The notes beneath the pieces are model-generated. The model was not told the origin of the DNA. It worked only from the letters and a program-made list of their open reading frames with translations, and did not search any database. A stretch of 46,471 nt of DNA from positions 1 to 46,471 of the IMG/VR virus record IMGVR_UViG_3300019850_000187; one strand, given 5' to 3'. A program made the position numbers and the translations under genes. Positions 39,046 through 46,471 of the stretch are shown here, piece by piece; position 1 is the stretch's first letter; every line of letters starts with the position of its first letter. Source of the DNA: a virus.

Positions 39046-39378
39046 ATGATGAACAGAAAAATATCTGAATATGAACTAGCATCTTTTGCAAATGTTTCAA
39101 CTCGGACATTGAGCAGATGGAAAAAGTCGGATTTAAAAAAGTACGACAGGCTTACAAAGCAGTATCAAGAGAGTGAGATTTTTTCTCTAAGAAGTTTTCT
39201 AAAAGAAAACAAAATTGAGTTGATGGGAAACTTTGGTATCTATTTTACAGATGTAGATGACTACTCTGTTGGTATTTTAGCAGAAGATACAAACAGCATG
39301 ATAACTAATCTGAATAATTCAGAGGAGGTAATAGAAAAAATAAAAGAAAATCTGAAGCTACTTAAAGAGTGGCTTTAA
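39046..39378 (+). CDS. HTH DNA-binding protein of cargo island
   Basis: 110 residues, GAGGAAAGG site. Residues about 5-30 form a helix-turn-helix (SEYELASFANVSTRTLSRWKKSDLKKY), Xre- or transposase-like. The rest is a small alpha/beta domain (LMGNFGIYFTDVDDYSVGILAEDTN) and a C-terminal coiled coil (VIEKIKENLKLLKEWL). Probably the local regulator of the island. It is followed by a perfect 8-bp hairpin at 39387-39408. Confidence 0.65.
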   Translation: MMNRKISEYELASFANVSTRTLSRWKKSDLKKYDRLTKQYQESEIFSLRSFLKENKIELMGNFGIYFTDVDDYSVGILAEDTNSMITNLNNSEEVIEKIKENLKLLKEWL

Positions 39379-39386
39379 CTGGAGGT

Positions 39387-39408
39387 GAGAGAAGTTGTAG
39401 CTTCTCTC
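39387..39408 (+). repeat. Hairpin between HTH gene and cargo operon
   Basis: GAGAGAAG (39387-39394) and its exact complement (39401-39408) with a 6-base loop. No T-run follows. It could limit readthrough from the HTH gene into the large cargo operon. Confidence 0.5.
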
Positions 39409-39464
39409 GGTAGGGTCAATTTCGAAAACTGATCCTTTATTATACAATTTTAAAGGTTAATATT

Positions 39465-40667
39465 ATGGCAAGATATACAGTAGCATGTGATACATGTGGT
39501 TTAGATATGGACTTTGTTACATTTGGTGGGAATAGTAGAGACAGACAGTGGAGAGCTGACCATTGGTCGCATGAATGTGATGAATGTAAACAAAAGAGAA
39601 TTACTGCTGAAAATGAAAAAAATGCAGTGAAAAACAGAGAAGATGGCTTACCTGTTTTAGTTGGAAGCGAAAAACAGATTGCTTGGGCTGAAACTATTAG
39701 ATCAAAGTTTTTAGATATCTCTTCAAAAGTTATGGAAAATATCGGAAGCATCTATGAAGTGATAGATGAAGTCTCAAGAATAAAGATTAAGGGTATAATT
39801 TTTAAAAACCCTAATTTGAAACATGAAATCAATGTTGACTTTGTGTTTCAAAATAATATAGAGCAAATTAATTATAAGCTTACTAAGCTATTTGAAAATC
39901 AATCCTCTTCATTTTGGATAGATAGACGAGGTAGAGAACTGCATCAGCTCTTGGAAGAGATTGAAGATGAAGAGATAGTAGTTCAAAAAGATATTGAAAA
40001 AAACTTACAAAAAGAGGCAGAACTAGAAGCAACTGTTCGCCCATCGGAGCCAATCACAGAAACCATAGCAACTATATCAATCATATCTGATGAGAAAATC
40101 TCTATCTCTTTCCCTGAAAAAAGAGAAGACTTTAGATTGTTAGTCAAAGAGCATAGGTATAGTTGGAGTGGTGGAGCATGGGAAAGAAAAATAGGTTATA
40201 TTTCTGGAAATATTACAGATAGAGTAGCCAATATAGGAAATATTCTACTTGATGCTGGGTTTATAGTTAGAATTTTTGACCAAGAGCTTCGACAAAAAGC
40301 AATAGATGGCATCTATGAGCCTGAACATACTCGCTGGATTCAGCTATACAAAGGAAAGTTCTCTATTAGGTGGAGAAGATACCACGAGGATTTTTATGAG
40401 GAAGCTCGAAAAATCCCAACATCAAAGTGGGATAATCCAACAGTAGATGTGAAATCAGAGCAGTTTGAAGCTGTTTTGGACTTTGCAAATGAGTATGATT
40501 TTAGATTCACTTCAAAGGCACAGGAACTTTTGGAAAAGGCAAAGAGAGCCAAAGAGGCTCAACTTATACCTGAGGTTAAAAAAGGGAAAGAATCCACAAA
40601 AGTAAAACTAAAAGAGAGAGATTTTACAGTAGAAGAGGTTGAGGTAGATGAAGCCTTTCTTGATTAA
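39465..40667 (+). CDS. Zinc-finger protein encoded beside SNF2-type helicase
   Basis: 400 residues. The N-terminus has a zinc-binding set Cys8, Cys11, Cys38 and Cys41 (CDTC and CDEC). Residues about 45-185 are helical with EKQIAWAETIRSKF, a motif seen in small primase/helicase-associated domains. A second region (about 205-275) has KISISFPEKREDFRLLVKEHRYSWSGGAWERKI, reminiscent of the HARP-like DNA annealing modules fused to some SNF2 helicases. The C-terminus is charged. It overlaps the helicase gene by 20 bases, so the two probably work as one complex. The domain names are impressions from sequence. Confidence 0.7.
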   Translation: MARYTVACDTCGLDMDFVTFGGNSRDRQWRADHWSHECDECKQKRITAENEKNAVKNREDGLPVLVGSEKQIAWAETIRSKFLDISSKVMENIGSIYEVIDEVSRIKIKGIIFKNPNLKHEINVDFVFQNNIEQINYKLTKLFENQSSSFWIDRRGRELHQLLEEIEDEEIVVQKDIEKNLQKEAELEATVRPSEPITETIATISIISDEKISISFPEKREDFRLLVKEHRYSWSGGAWERKIGYISGNITDRVANIGNILLDAGFIVRIFDQELRQKAIDGIYEPEHTRWIQLYKGKFSIRWRRYHEDFYEEARKIPTSKWDNPTVDVKSEQFEAVLDFANEYDFRFTSKAQELLEKAKRAKEAQLIPEVKKGKESTKVKLKERDFTVEEVEVDEAFLD

Positions 40668-42063
40668 AACCGAGCTTATGCTCCAACAAAGTAAAGCAGT
40701 CAATAAATTCACAAGAGTGATTGACGGTAAAACCAAGTTTTTTAGATTCTTGGGTCTTTTTATGGAGATGGGAACAGGAAAAACCCTAACAACAATGGAG
40801 TTAGTACGCCAAAGAGCCGAGCGAATCTCTAAAGTTGTATGGGTTTGCCCAGTATCTACCAAAGAGACCATTAGAAAAGAGATTCAAAAGCATACAACAT
40901 CAAAAGATGTGTATGTTTTTAATGATAAAACAGATGATGCTAATATGCCTGATGTCTCTTGGTATATTGTTGGTTTAGAATCCATTAGTCAAAGCGATAG
41001 AGTCACTTTAGCTTTTAATGCATTGATTGATAGTGATACATGCGTGATAGTAGATGAATCCTCTTTTATTGCAAATCACAAATCCAAAAGAGCAGAACGA
41101 TTATCATTTATCACAAAAGAGTGCCGATATAGATTTATCTTAACTGGAACACCCTTGACCAATGGGATTGTGTCTCTCTATAGTCAAATGAAGTTTCTAA
41201 GCCCAAAGATTTTGAATTACCAAAGTTTTTATAGCTTTGCCAATAATCACTTGGTCTATAGTGATAAGTTCCCTGGTATGATTGTTAGCACTCTACACGA
41301 GGAGTATTTAGCCTCCAAGATAGCACCTTATGTTTATCAGGTCACAAAAGAGGAGTGTTTAGATTTACCTGAGAAGATATATGACACACGATACTTTAGA
41401 ATGAGTGAAGAGCAGAGAGAGGCTTACGACAATGCAAAGATGGAGTTTTTGGAGATGATAGACCCAACAGAGTTTAGTGCTGTTGATATTTTCAAACTCT
41501 TTCAGGCTCTTCAGCAGATTGTGAGTGGGTACAGAAATATAGATATGCGTGAGCCTATCTATTTTGAGGATAGCTATAGAGTTGATGCATTAGAAAATGT
41601 TATCAGAACTATACCAGATGGGAAAAAGGTGATTATTTGGGCAAAATATCATTATGATATTGAGCTTATCAAAAAATCACTTGGTGACAAAGCTGTTTAC
41701 TATACTGGTCTTTTGAGTGAAAAACAAAAGTCAAAAGTTTTAGAAGAGTGGAGAGCTGAAAAAGATTACTTGGTTATTACTCAAGCATCAGGTGGGTTTG
41801 GTCTTACTTTAGTAGAAGCTCATTATGCCATCTACTATAACAATAGCTTTAGTTACTCAAAGAGGGTTCAAAGTGAGGATAGGTGTCACCGTATCGGTCA
41901 AGATGAAAAGGTGACTTATATTGATATTTGTTGTTCAGATAGTATTGATGAGAGGATTTTGGGAGCTATTTGGGACAAAGAGAGTGTAGCAAATGCTTTT
42001 AAATCAGAGATTGAAAAAATCAAAGATGAGAAATCTTTGAAAAAATTTATAAAGGGGCTATGA
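40648..42063 (+). CDS. SNF2-type DEAD/DEAH helicase-translocase
   Basis: 471 residues, short for the family, with the core only. Walker A EMGTGKT (40-46), motif Ia VVWVCPVSTKETI, DEAD-type VIVDESS (133-139), motif III LTGTPLTNG, and the second lobe with KKVIIWAKYH, VITQASGGFGLTLVEAH and motif VI SEDRCHRIGQ (about 409-418). Such enzymes move along DNA and remodel bound proteins; phage versions occur in recombination and DNA-modification or restriction loci. No nuclease domain is fused. Tight overlaps on both sides place it in the cargo operon. Confidence 0.93.
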   Translation: MKPFLIKTELMLQQSKAVNKFTRVIDGKTKFFRFLGLFMEMGTGKTLTTMELVRQRAERISKVVWVCPVSTKETIRKEIQKHTTSKDVYVFNDKTDDANMPDVSWYIVGLESISQSDRVTLAFNALIDSDTCVIVDESSFIANHKSKRAERLSFITKECRYRFILTGTPLTNGIVSLYSQMKFLSPKILNYQSFYSFANNHLVYSDKFPGMIVSTLHEEYLASKIAPYVYQVTKEECLDLPEKIYDTRYFRMSEEQREAYDNAKMEFLEMIDPTEFSAVDIFKLFQALQQIVSGYRNIDMREPIYFEDSYRVDALENVIRTIPDGKKVIIWAKYHYDIELIKKSLGDKAVYYTGLLSEKQKSKVLEEWRAEKDYLVITQASGGFGLTLVEAHYAIYYNNSFSYSKRVQSEDRCHRIGQDEKVTYIDICCSDSIDERILGAIWDKESVANAFKSEIEKIKDEKSLKKFIKGL

Positions 42064-42257
42064 TGAAAATTAGAGTTAGAGATTATGGGGAAAAGTTTGA
42101 GATTGAAAATGTTGAAACAAAGACAAAGTTTAAACTTTTTTATGACAATGACAAAAGCTATATCAAGAACATATTATCATGTCTGCCAAATATGGGTATT
42201 GTTGAGTATATTTCTTATGAGAAATATGATGAATTTGAGTTAAAAGAGCTGAAATGA
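42060..42257 (+). CDS. 65-residue protein between helicase and IbrA-like gene
   Basis: Four-base overlaps on both sides (ATGA), so clearly translated with its neighbours. A small beta-rich fold: KIRVRDYGEKFEIENVETKTKFKLFYD then NMGIVEYISYEKYDEFEL. Could be a specificity or adaptor subunit. Not recognised. Confidence 0.7.
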   Translation: MMKIRVRDYGEKFEIENVETKTKFKLFYDNDKSYIKNILSCLPNMGIVEYISYEKYDEFELKELK

Positions 42258-43543
42258 AAAAGAAATATACCAACCAAAATGTATATCAAGCCACTCAACA
42301 ACGGCTTGAATATATTTTTAAAGAGTTTGAAAACATAGAGATAGCCTTTAGCGGTGGAAAAGATAGTGGAGTGCTTTTAAATCTCGTAATCGATTACAAA
42401 AAAGCTCACAATCTTAGCAACACTATTGGACTCTTTCATTTGGATTATGAAGCTCAATACTATGCTACAACAGAGTATGTAGATAGTGTATATGCAGAGC
42501 TTGATGGAGAGATAGAGAACCTTAGATGTTGTGTGCCTGTTCGATGTTCTACCTCTACAAGTATGTTTCATAGCTACTGGAGACCGTGGGAGGAGAGCAA
42601 AAAGGATATTTGGGTTAGAGATTTACCTCCAAAGTATCTTTCAAAAGATGATTTTGATTTTATCCATGATGATATGACAGATTATGAGTTTCAGGAGAAA
42701 ATATCTCTTTGGTGGAGTAAGAAGACTGGGTTAAAAACAGCAGTACTTATTGGTATTCGTGCTGATGAATCGCTTGATAGGTTTAGAGCTATCGTGAGTG
42801 ATAGAAATATCAACAAATATGATGATATCAGTTGGTCAAAAAAGACCAATGAAATGGTTTCAAACTTCTACCCAATTTATGACTGGACCACTGAAGATAT
42901 TTGGACAGCTAACACAAAATTTGGCTGGTCGTACAACAAATTGTATGATCTGTTTTATTACGCAGGGGTATCAATTCATGACATGAGGGTTGCATCACCA
43001 TTTCATGACGCTGCTAAATCATCATTGGCACTTTATCGAATACTTGACCCAAATGTATGGGGAAAAATGGTAAGCCGTGTAAATGGTGTTAATTTTACAG
43101 CTCTGTACGGGGGAACAAAAGCCATGGGTTGGAGAAACATTGAGAAGCCCTCTCATTTTACGTGGGAACAATACGCAAACTTTCTCCTTGATACACTTCC
43201 AGTTGATCTGGCAAATAGCTACAGAGAAAAACTAGCAACAAGCATAACCTTTTGGCAGAACAAAGGGGGAGTTTTACCAGTAGAAGCCATTGAGGACTTA
43301 AAAAGTGCAGGTATAGATATTGCAGTTGGAACAAAGACCAACTACAAAACAGACAAGAAGCCTGTAACCATGAATTACATTGACGATATAGACTCAAAGA
43401 ACTTCACGCTTATACCTACATGGAAGCGATTGTGTATCACCATACTTAAAAATGACCACGTGGGTAAATATATGGGCTTTAGTCAAACGAAAAAAGAGAG
43501 TGCAAAGAGAAAAAAAGCACTTGAAAAATATAAAGGACTGTAA
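42254..43543 (+). CDS. ibrA: PAPS reductase-family ATP pyrophosphatase (DUF3440, IbrA-like)
   Basis: 429 residues. PP-loop SGGKDS (33-38) binds and splits ATP to AMP and pyrophosphate. The family motif GIRADES (167-173) and the LRCCVPVRCSTSTSMF, YWRPWEESKKDIWVRDLP region (about 90-125) match IbrA. The C-terminal redox Cys motif of true PAPS reductases is not seen, so sulfate reduction is unlikely; the related DndC uses the same fold in DNA phosphorothioation. Typically paired with a ParB-like IbrB gene, as here. What it modifies in phages is unsettled. One-base overlap with the GNAT-like gene. Confidence 0.92.
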   Translation: MKKKYTNQNVYQATQQRLEYIFKEFENIEIAFSGGKDSGVLLNLVIDYKKAHNLSNTIGLFHLDYEAQYYATTEYVDSVYAELDGEIENLRCCVPVRCSTSTSMFHSYWRPWEESKKDIWVRDLPPKYLSKDDFDFIHDDMTDYEFQEKISLWWSKKTGLKTAVLIGIRADESLDRFRAIVSDRNINKYDDISWSKKTNEMVSNFYPIYDWTTEDIWTANTKFGWSYNKLYDLFYYAGVSIHDMRVASPFHDAAKSSLALYRILDPNVWGKMVSRVNGVNFTALYGGTKAMGWRNIEKPSHFTWEQYANFLLDTLPVDLANSYREKLATSITFWQNKGGVLPVEAIEDLKSAGIDIAVGTKTNYKTDKKPVTMNYIDDIDSKNFTLIPTWKRLCITILKNDHVGKYMGFSQTKKESAKRKKALEKYKGL

Positions 43544-43950
43544 TGAAAATTGAAAAATACATACAAGGGAAAGATGACAAAGCGTTCTTTGGACTTTTAG
43601 GCTTCTGGTTGACCAGCCAAGATGTGCATAAAGAGTTAGGAACGGCTATTACATCAAAAAGTGATGATGTTTGGTATGTTCAGACAGTTGATAGTCAAGC
43701 AGTCTCTTTTGTGCTTGGTAGAAAAACCAAAAGTACTAATGCTATGCATCTAATATTTATCTATGGATTACACAAAGATAAGATACTTAAAAAAGTTATA
43801 GCTGATTGTACAAATGATGGTCTATCTATGCTTTGGACAAATGCACGAGACACAGATAAAATCTGGTCTCAATTTGGATTTAAAAACAAACGAGAAACAA
43901 ATGGTACAGGTAAATTTACAAGATTTGAAAAGGAATTAAAAGATGATTAG
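43543..43950 (+). CDS. GNAT-fold acyltransferase-like protein
   Basis: 135 residues. The strand-helix order fits GNAT: VWYVQTVDSQAVSFVLGR, then AMHLIFIYGLHKDKILKKVIADC (beta4-alpha3) and MLWTNARDTDKIWSQFGFKNKRETN (beta5, the NxxxxxxxxxGF end motif). The acetyl-CoA loop is not a perfect match. Mu Mom, which modifies adenine, has the same fold, so a base-modifying role alongside IbrA/IbrB is attractive but unproven. It overlaps the ParB-like gene by eight bases. Confidence 0.7.
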   Translation: MKIEKYIQGKDDKAFFGLLGFWLTSQDVHKELGTAITSKSDDVWYVQTVDSQAVSFVLGRKTKSTNAMHLIFIYGLHKDKILKKVIADCTNDGLSMLWTNARDTDKIWSQFGFKNKRETNGTGKFTRFEKELKDD

Positions 43951-44449
43951 CCCAGTATATAACATTAAAAAGATACACGAAAGTAAAATCAGAGCAAACA
44001 GCTACAATCCAAATAGTGTGGCAAGTCCAGAGATGAAACTTTTATTAAAGTCCATCCGAGAAGATGGCTACACCATGCCAATAGTATGTTACTACATAGA
44101 AGAAGATGATATATATGAGATAGTGGATGGATTCCATCGCTATACAACACTTATGCAAAATAAAGATATTTATGACAGAGAGGAAGGGTGTTTACCAGTA
44201 TCTGTTATAGACAAAGACATCTCAAACCGTATGGCTTCAACCATTCGTCACAACCGTGCAAGAGGTTCGCACAACATTGACCTCATGGTAAACATTGTCG
44301 GTGACTTAGTAGATGCAGGAATGAGTGACACATGGATTATGAAAAACATTGGTATGGATGCTGATGAGTTATTAAGACTAAAACAGATTAGTGGCTTGGC
44401 TTCTATGTTTGCCAATGGCGAGTTTGGTAAAAGTTGGGTGGCTTCATAA
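43943..44449 (+). CDS. ibrB: ParB/Srx-fold protein (IbrB-like)
   Basis: 168 residues. ParB-like N-domain: NPNSVASPEMKLLLKSIREDGYTMPIVCYY, then EIVDGFHRY (nucleotide-binding loop) and a TIRHNRARGSHNIDLM segment as in IbrB. The C-terminal third is HTH-like (WIMKNIGMDADELLRLKQISG). ParB-like domains bind CTP or ATP and DNA. In IbrA/IbrB pairs it is thought to guide or regulate the ATP pyrophosphatase. Last gene of the cargo island; array B begins 58 bases later. Confidence 0.9.
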   Translation: MISPVYNIKKIHESKIRANSYNPNSVASPEMKLLLKSIREDGYTMPIVCYYIEEDDIYEIVDGFHRYTTLMQNKDIYDREEGCLPVSVIDKDISNRMASTIRHNRARGSHNIDLMVNIVGDLVDAGMSDTWIMKNIGMDADELLRLKQISGLASMFANGEFGKSWVAS

Positions 44450-44506
44450 TGGGATGACACCATCTTATAGCCCCTAGCCAAGCAGTGGTGCTTCTACCCT
44501 AAACTT

Positions 44507-44578
44507 TTCTATATATATAAAATCTTCTATATATATAAAAACTTCTATATATATAAAAACTTCTATATATTCAAAATC
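44507..44578 (+). repeat. Array B: four 18-bp direct repeats before head operon
   Basis: Units start at 44507, 44525, 44543 and 44561: TTCTATATATATAAAATC, then TTCTATATATATAAAAAC twice, then TTCTATATATTCAAAATC. Unit length, number and the last unit match array A. The flank TCTCTCTTAATTT also matches. It lies 63 bases before the gpW-like start, with a weak hairpin and an AGAGGAG site between. It probably carries the promoter/control sites for the head-tail operon that runs to 18027. Confidence 0.85.
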
Positions 44579-44641
44579 TCTCTCTTAATTTAAATTTTAA
44601 AAACTGTTAAAGTTTTAAATAATTTAAGAGAGGAGTGTTTT

Positions 44642-44875
44642 TTGGAAACTTTAGGTGAAGAGTTAGAATTTGTTAAGAAACAACTCAAAAAAGCTTTAAT
44701 GGCTTCTTCTCGTGAAATCAATAACCGTAAAGTACAACAAGAAGTTAAAGAGCTTCGAGCAGAACGCGATGGTCTTATTGAAAAAATAAACAAATACGGT
44801 AGCAATCACATCGAAGGTGCCAACACTTCTCCAAAACAAGTCAATAGGAAATCACGTGTCATTATTTCCTACTAA
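44642..44875 (+). CDS. Head completion protein, gpW-like (lambda)
   Basis: 77 residues, TTG start with AGAGGAG upstream. Two charged helices (LGEELEFVKKQLKKALMA and VQQEVKELRAERDGLIEKI), close to lambda gpW in size and place (before the portal). It overlaps the portal gene by 20 bases. First gene after array B. The call rests on position and helix pattern; sequence similarity to gpW is weak. Confidence 0.6.
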   Translation: METLGEELEFVKKQLKKALMASSREINNRKVQQEVKELRAERDGLIEKINKYGSNHIEGANTSPKQVNRKSRVIISY

Positions 44876-46277
44876 AAAGCTCATAGCCTTGGCACGTGAC
44901 TACATCCACAGAGCCACAGCACCAACCCAAATCAAAAGAAACTTTTATGAGGGGGGCAAACGTAACGGTTCTTCTAATCTCTTTATAGGGCTACAACCTT
45001 TTGAAAGCACAGCAGGTCATGCACGTGATGTGCTTAGAGCAAGAGCTAGATACTTGCACGAAAACAACGGCATAGTATCAGGGATAGACAGCTCCATAAA
45101 GGTAAACTCTATAGGAAACGGCTTAAAGTTTCAGTCAAAAACAGGTGATGCAAACTTAGACAATGCTATTGAAAAACTTTGGGGTAAATGGATAGAGGCT
45201 GAAAACTGTGACTATACTCAACGTGAAAACTTTAATGACATGCAAAAGACCATCCTTGGTGCAAGAATGACTGATGGTGAAATACTTATTAATAAAGTAA
45301 TAACCAAATCTAAAAATCATCCTTTAAAGCTTCAACTCATAGAAGTAGACAGGTTCGCAGCAGTACAAAGTAAATTCACTCCTAAACAAAACTTTTTTGT
45401 TGATGGTATAGAGCTTGGCACACGTGGTGAGCCAAAGTACTTTAACATTACAGAGGGTTGGTCGACTGTTAAACGTGTCCCTGCTAAAAACATTATCCAC
45501 TATTATAAACGAGACAACCGACCAAGCCAATACCGTGGCATTAGCGAGTACAAGCAGACCATTGTAGACCTACGAAACTTTGCTAAATATACTCAGCTTA
45601 CGGTAGAGGGTGCAAGTGCTAGAGCCTCTTTAGCCTATGCAGTAGAGACAGAAAACCTTGCATCTCATCAAAACTTTAGAGAAAACAATGATGCCAATGA
45701 ACCCATAGAGTTTATTAACGACGCGTTTGTTTATTACCTAAACAAAGGTGAGAAAATGCATCAGTTAGACGGTGCAAAGTCTACTGGAGAGTTTGGAGAG
45801 TTCATTAAAGCAACCATTCGTCTTATAGCTGTTGGTCGTAAAATCTCTTATGAGTTAGCATTTAGAGACTATTCTCAAGTAAACTTTTCATCAGCTAGAG
45901 CTTCTATTTTGCAAGATCATAAGAAGTTTGATGAAGAGCAGATACTTATGGCTAGGTATGTGCTTACACCCATTTTTAAAACTTGGATAGAAGCCAATGT
46001 TTTAGCAGGGAATCTACCTATTTCTCCATTTATGTTTTATCAAGATAGAGATTATTTTGAACAACCGAGATGGGTAGCTCCTAAAAGAGAGTGGGTTAAC
46101 CCACTCCAAGACATTAAAGCCATAGAAAAAGAGTTGGCTTTAGGGTTAATCACTTACGAAGACGTGCTGGGTTCACGTGGTAAAGACCTTCATGAGGTTA
46201 TAGAGCAAAAGAAAAAAGAAAATGAACTGTTAAAAGAAGCAGGGATAATTACACAAGAGGAGTTAAAAAGTGCCTAA
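44856..46277 (+). CDS. B: Portal protein (lambda gpB family)
   Basis: 473 residues from GTG 44856, which has AGGA six bases upstream; the frame is open to GTG 44817 without a ribosome site. Lambda-portal signature: HARDVLRARARYLHENNGIVSGI, then DGEILINK, LQLIEVDRFA, HYYKRDNRPSQYRGIS and the FRDYSQVNFSSARAS box. The C-terminus is a Lys/Glu helix (HEVIEQKKKENELLKEAG). Twelve copies form the DNA entry ring. The protease-capsid GTG lies inside its last codons. Confidence 0.93.
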   Translation: MSLFPTKKLIALARDYIHRATAPTQIKRNFYEGGKRNGSSNLFIGLQPFESTAGHARDVLRARARYLHENNGIVSGIDSSIKVNSIGNGLKFQSKTGDANLDNAIEKLWGKWIEAENCDYTQRENFNDMQKTILGARMTDGEILINKVITKSKNHPLKLQLIEVDRFAAVQSKFTPKQNFFVDGIELGTRGEPKYFNITEGWSTVKRVPAKNIIHYYKRDNRPSQYRGISEYKQTIVDLRNFAKYTQLTVEGASARASLAYAVETENLASHQNFRENNDANEPIEFINDAFVYYLNKGEKMHQLDGAKSTGEFGEFIKATIRLIAVGRKISYELAFRDYSQVNFSSARASILQDHKKFDEEQILMARYVLTPIFKTWIEANVLAGNLPISPFMFYQDRDYFEQPRWVAPKREWVNPLQDIKAIEKELALGLITYEDVLGSRGKDLHEVIEQKKKENELLKEAGIITQEELKSA

Positions 46278-46471
46278 AAAAATGAAGCCTGATGAAAACA
46301 TGATATTTCGTGGTGCAACGGTTGATGATGACGCAACCATTAACGAAGAGGAACGTAGAGTCCCCATTGTTATTAGTACCGAAGCACCCGTAACCATGTG
46401 TGAGTGGAACAGACGTAACTATGAAACAGACTGTTACCCACAAGTGTTAGTGCATACAGATGACAGCGTTG
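46270..46471 (+). CDS. 5' end of protease-capsid fusion gene (continues at position 3)
   Basis: GTG 46270 has AAGAGGAG seven bases upstream and overlaps the portal stop by eight bases; ATG 46282 is in frame but too far from the site. The reading continues through 46330 into position 1 of the window and to 1895: 652 codons including stop. The first residues are polar (PKKMKPDEN) and lead into the protease domain. Confidence 0.88.
   Translation, partial: MPKKMKPDENMIFRGATVDDDATINEEERRVPIVISTEAPVTMCEWNRRNYETDCYPQVLVHTDDSV
46331..46471. repeat. Right copy of 141-bp terminal overlap
   Basis: Identical to bases 1-141. It closes the circle; the capsid frame is continuous across it. Count it once when measuring the genome. 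Confidence 0.95.

Noticed and set aside
42254-43543. Assimilatory PAPS reductase
   Set aside because: It lacks the C-terminal redox Cys motif and is paired with a ParB-like gene, so the IbrA/DUF3440 reading is better.

Overview
The window is one complete circular genome. Its last 141 bases (46331-46471) repeat its first 141 (1-141), so the unique length is 46,330 bp and the capsid gene runs across the join. It is a temperate tailed phage with a contractile tail. The head and packaging genes are lambda-like in type and order (small terminase, large terminase, gpW-like, portal, protease-capsid fusion, decoration protein, joining proteins). The tail is P2-like (V, W, J, I, fibre, sheath FI, tube FII, E/E', tape measure, U, X, D). 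The DNA is AT-rich with many GTG and TTG starts. An attP core matching the 3' half of a CAU-anticodon tRNA (most like elongator tRNA-Met of Campylobacterota) suggests a host such as Sulfurimonas, Sulfurovum or Arcobacter. That host call is inference only.

Layout, all + strand unless stated. 46270 to 18027 across the join: head, baseplate, fibres, sheath, tube, tape measure, hub. 22143 to 18157 (- strand): an operon of small membrane or secreted proteins around an FtsK/SpoIIIE-type DNA translocase, plus a separate zinc-ribbon membrane protein. 22414-24704: a ribbon-helix-helix-like protein and two membrane proteins, with an iteron-like region (24017-24368) and bracketed by two copies of one palindrome. 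25015-26296: integrase 1 and its attP with repeated arm-like motifs. 26300-27286: a long structured non-coding stretch holding a possible small RNA, a small - strand gene, a terminator and an operator-like repeat. 27287-30786: replication genes (O-like replisome organiser with a probable internal origin, DnaC-like loader, and a protein with a sliding-clamp-binding motif). 31256-38714: a four-unit 18-bp repeat array, then holin-like genes, nested spanins, a GH19-type endolysin, DUF1353, a second tyrosine recombinase, an adenine methylase, a GPZ-like protein and the terminase pair with a cos/pac-like repeat cluster. 38780-44449: a cargo island (HTH protein, zinc-finger protein, SNF2-type helicase, PAPS-reductase/IbrA-like, GNAT-like, ParB/IbrB-like). 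44507-46277: a second array of four 18-bp units, then gpW-like and portal.

The cargo island interrupts the usual terminase-gpW-portal order, and matched repeat arrays open the transcription units on either side of it. The FtsK/iteron/integrase block looks like a plasmid-like or satellite-like module carried inside the phage. These two regions are the best candidates for undescribed biology. No CI- or C-type lysogeny repressor was recognised.
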